Under the pieces are notes generated by a model. It was not told where the DNA came from, did not search any database, and saw only the letters and a program-made list of their open reading frames with translations. This document shows, one piece after another, positions 61,501 through 64,000 of a DNA stretch of 64,000 nt. The stretch lies in NCBI GenBank assembly GCA_032719365.1, contig CM064874.1, positions 38,984,716 to 39,048,715 of the forward strand, given 5' to 3'. The DNA is from Prinsepia uniflora. Lineage: Eukaryota; Streptophyta; Magnoliopsida; Rosales; Rosaceae. Every line of letters starts with the position of its first letter. The stretch's first letter is position 1. A program made the translations under genes and the position numbers.

Positions 61501-61568
61501 AGTCAACTTGCCAGACGGGAGTAGGACCGGGCACGGTTATCAATGTCCCTTCGGGGGCGGTCCTATCA
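58522..61568 (+). mobile_element. Solo LTR nested in the 5' LTR, TSD CTAAA
   Basis: It starts TGTAACGACCCAGATG at 58522 and ends GGGGCGGTCCTATCA at 61568. The flanks are CTAAA at 58517-58521 and 61569-61573, and the host LTR sequence continues across the gap exactly as in the other LTR (compare 48401-48445). The boxes are at 60101-60110 and 61370-61379. It is 3047 bp. Confidence 0.95.
60808..61041 (+). repeat. TTTAAA hairpin array, plus orientation
   Basis: One GGGTTTAAAGACCC unit is followed by several GAGTTTAAAGACTC units. One has a G-T type pair (GAGTTTAAAGACTT). Confidence 0.85.
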
Positions 61569-63055
61569 CTAAAATCTTCAGACATCCGGAAAAATATCGA
61601 GACGAGGTCCGATCGACTCGAAACCAGCGCCAAAATGATGTTTACATCGAATACTCTAAAAGTCATGTTGGAAACTTCCCCAAAATGGGCACCATGCGCC
61701 CTCACGCGTCTCCTAAAGGGGCTGCGTGTGGGAGCCACGGGCCCAATCACTGTTCATCTTCAACCCGCTATCGGCCCGGTTCAGACTGGCCTCTGTAACT
61801 CAAACTGGCGCAACCGGTTCAACTCTTAACTCGTCCAAATTTTCATCTTTTCCCCTCCCTTTTAAACCATTCCATTCGTCCTAATTAAACCAATCGATCT
61901 AGCTAATAACATCACTACTGAGGATCAGAAACAAACCTTCCCGATTTCAAGAGGAGACCGACTATCTTCGAGCTTCACCCCTGGCTGCCATAAACCACTT
62001 CCAGGTCTCAGTTTCACCTCCAGTGAACTAGACTAGTCTCCAGAAACCCAAGCAATCAATCAAAACCCCAAAATTAACCAATAAATCCCAAGTTGCCAAG
62101 TTGAACAAAAACAAAGAAACACGGGTTGCAGAGGTGGGCTTACCTTCCCTCAGGCCATTTGTCGTGGTCTCGTGTCATTCACCAACCTCCTTCCCACTTT
62201 TTCTTTCAGAACTCAGGAGAAAGAACTTACATTTGAGAGTGATTGGGTGGACTTGTATACCAATGCTTTGTTTCACAAATCAGAACCACCGTCTACGACG
62301 ACTAAGCAGAGAAGCACCACCCAATCCTCCTCACTAATCTCTCTGGTCCCCTCATCTCTCATAACGGGATCAAGCCACAGTTCACTCTGATTTTCCACTC
62401 AGTCACACCCAACCAGTACTGAGGTTTTCTCCTCGACTACACACACAGAAAACATAACAACACGGCCCTGCCCTGTTTTAAAATTTTAAACCAAACATGT
62501 GAAGGGGCTAGAACCAACCAGAAAGGAGCCAAGTGTCCACATCCCCCTTCACCTGGTGAAAATATCCAATCCTTTAGGGACAAATGTCCCCATCTAATTG
62601 CTCACTCATTCCAAAGGTTGCCCAAAAGACCATTTTGCCCCTCATAATCCCTGACCCGTAACTCTAATTCCCGAACTCCAAATGGTACACGCCGCCTGTC
62701 GTTAGAATCAGGGACTCGAGACCTACCTAGCGGTCCTCGAAGTTCGCCAAAATGATGTGTTACACGAAAAGTCAACATTTTGCCCCTATTCGATCATATT
62801 ACCAAAATACCCTTCATCTTCCGAACGTCAAAACTTTCTCCTCGGATGTCGGAATTGGACGTGCCACCTGTCTATGAAATCGTGATGTCCCGAACTACGT
62901 CACAGTCATTGGTCAAAGTCCATTTGACCGCCTGAACGAAAAGTCAACATTTTGGGCCACCGTCCGTCCGAATGCATCCAACTAATCCCCGATTAACGTC
63001 GCTAATTCATCATTAACAACTAATCTAATCCCGATTCCCGGGACGGGTCGTTACA

Positions 63056-64000
63056 CAAACCGTTATTGGAAATTTGGCACTTCAGTTTGGGTTGGTTAGG
63101 AAAATGGAAAAAATAAATGAAAGTGGGTATGTGGAAGAAAATATATCCAAAGAATAACCTTACGATTAGGGGGTATAAATCGGTGAAATTAGAACCCGAT
63201 TTGATACAAACCGCACTTCAGTTTGGTTTTAACTATAGATAAAGGTCAAATTAAATGTTGATATGTATAAATGAAATATTAATGGGAATAAATGAAATAT
63301 TAATAGGAATAAATGAAATATTGATGTGAATAAGTGAAATATTAATGAGAATGTGGAGTTATGGGAAAAATACGTTTTGGAGTAAACTTTTTATTGAAAA
63401 AATTACATGAAAATTTATACCTAAACTATCAAAACTGGTCCGAATCAAAATGTTGAAAATTCAAAACTTATTGGACAATTATGATTTAACGGTTTGGATT
63501 CGAATGATATCCGCATGGATCCAAACTGTGCCCACCCCTATTTATGATAGGAAAAACAAAAAATTCTAATAATGTTGATCGATATAAAAGGTACAAATGT
63601 GTAACAACATTAATCCTATGTATATTAATATTTATACAATATTTGTATCATATAATTAAAAAAATAAGTATATTAAATTTAGACTTATTACTCACTTTAC
63701 TCCCCTAATCGGACATTAAATATCACTTTGCATCCCGAAACACATTTAGTTCTAATCTTCTGCCACAACTGTACATTTAGTTGCACCGTTGCTCCAATCC
63801 GTTAGTAAAGTTAGTGACTGTGTCAATATTTCCACGCATCAAATCCTGATTGGTTATTTAATCATTTATAAAAAATTATTACAACTAAATATTCGAAAAA
63901 TAAAAAATTGAAGAAGAAGATGAACAATGTATCTTATATCCATTTTCCACAACCCATTTCCAACTCTCCAATCTAATCTGAATGTTTTTTCCTCATCATC
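63056..64000. other. Right flank of the large element, AT-rich
   Basis: The first 155 bases repeat the left flank (46737-46866 against 63085-63212). About four tandem copies of a 21-22-bp 'AATAAATGAAATATTAAT' type unit lie at 63255-63350. 'CCAAACTGTGCCCACCCCT' at about 63519-63537 looks like one terminal repeat of a hAT MITE, but I could not find its partner. No gene is supported. Confidence 0.55.

Larger units (their letters stand above)
46867..63055 (-). mobile_element. 16.2 kb LTR retrotransposon, non-autonomous, TSD CAAAC
   Basis: Flanking 5-bp repeats CAAAC lie at 46862-46866 and 63056-63060. Read on the minus strand: 5' LTR 63055-56963 (interrupted), primer-binding site at 56959-56948 (TGGTATCAGAGC, initiator Met tRNA type), internal domain to 49924, polypurine tract at 49939-49924 and 3' LTR 49923-46867. 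The LTRs are about 3.04 and 3.06 kb after removal of the nested copy, and by eye still closely alike. The internal domain without its nested LTR is only about 3.6 kb and shows no gag, protease, RT or integrase. The priming site and tract resemble plant Ty3-type elements. It fits a large retrotransposon derivative that relies on proteins from elsewhere. Confidence 0.92.
56963..63055 (-). repeat. 5' LTR of the 16.2 kb element, interrupted
   Basis: It runs from TGACAGGAACCACCCC (56963) to GGGACGGGTCGTTACA (63055). It contains a nested plus-strand LTR at 58522-61568; without it the length is about 3.04 kb. The GTGAGTGGAC box is at 57229-57238 and its partner near 58368 has one change (GTTCACTCAC). 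Confidence 0.92.

Overview
The window is nuclear DNA from a flowering plant. Spliced GT-AG genes, a Cassandra 5S-type retroelement, hAT and Mutator-type transposons and very large LTRs all point that way. A woody eudicot, perhaps Rosaceae, is my guess, but the sequence does not prove it. It is a transposon-dominated region with two convincing host genes in the middle: an NDR1/HIN1-like (LEA_2) membrane protein on the + strand (24533-25574, two exons) and a KDPG aldolase-type enzyme on the - strand (26997-33640, ten coding exons). They are convergent.

Left part (1-21735). A decayed Mutator-like element (MULE) is broken up by later insertions. Its two genes are convergent: a GRF zinc-finger gene on + (8442-9001, two in-frame stops) and a MuDR-type transposase pseudogene on - (pieces at 21704-21735, 21044-21165, 13405-14846 and 9425-9767). 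Insertions into this locus can be ordered by target-site duplications (TSDs). A hAT MITE and a Cassandra TRIM sit in the transposase coding region. The Cassandra 5' LTR holds a roughly 2.9 kb LTR, which itself holds another 2.6 kb LTR. Further LTRs lie in the transposase 3' intron and between the GRF gene and its upstream region.

Middle part (21736-46861). Here are the two host genes, AT-rich intergenic DNA, two back-to-back solo LTRs in opposite orientation (34618-37877 and 37892-40679, each with its own TSD), and two non-autonomous hAT elements (41060-42949 and 44134-45283, with 8-bp TSDs).

Right part (46867-63055). A 16.2 kb LTR retrotransposon lies on the - strand, flanked by CAAAC. It has roughly 3.05 kb LTRs, an initiator-Met-tRNA primer-binding site and a polypurine tract, but no recognisable gag-pol. 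Two solo LTRs of the same superfamily are nested in it.

All the large LTRs share one architecture (TGTAACGACCC...GGTCCTGTCA ends). The most unusual signal is inside them: several unrelated tandem arrays of very short hairpins whose loops are conserved while their stems change in a compensatory way. In most copies the arrays lie between an inverted pair of GTGAGTGGAC / GTCCACTCAC boxes next to ATGCATGCAT palindromes. I know of no description of this, and nothing here shows what it does. It is the best candidate for a new system in the window.
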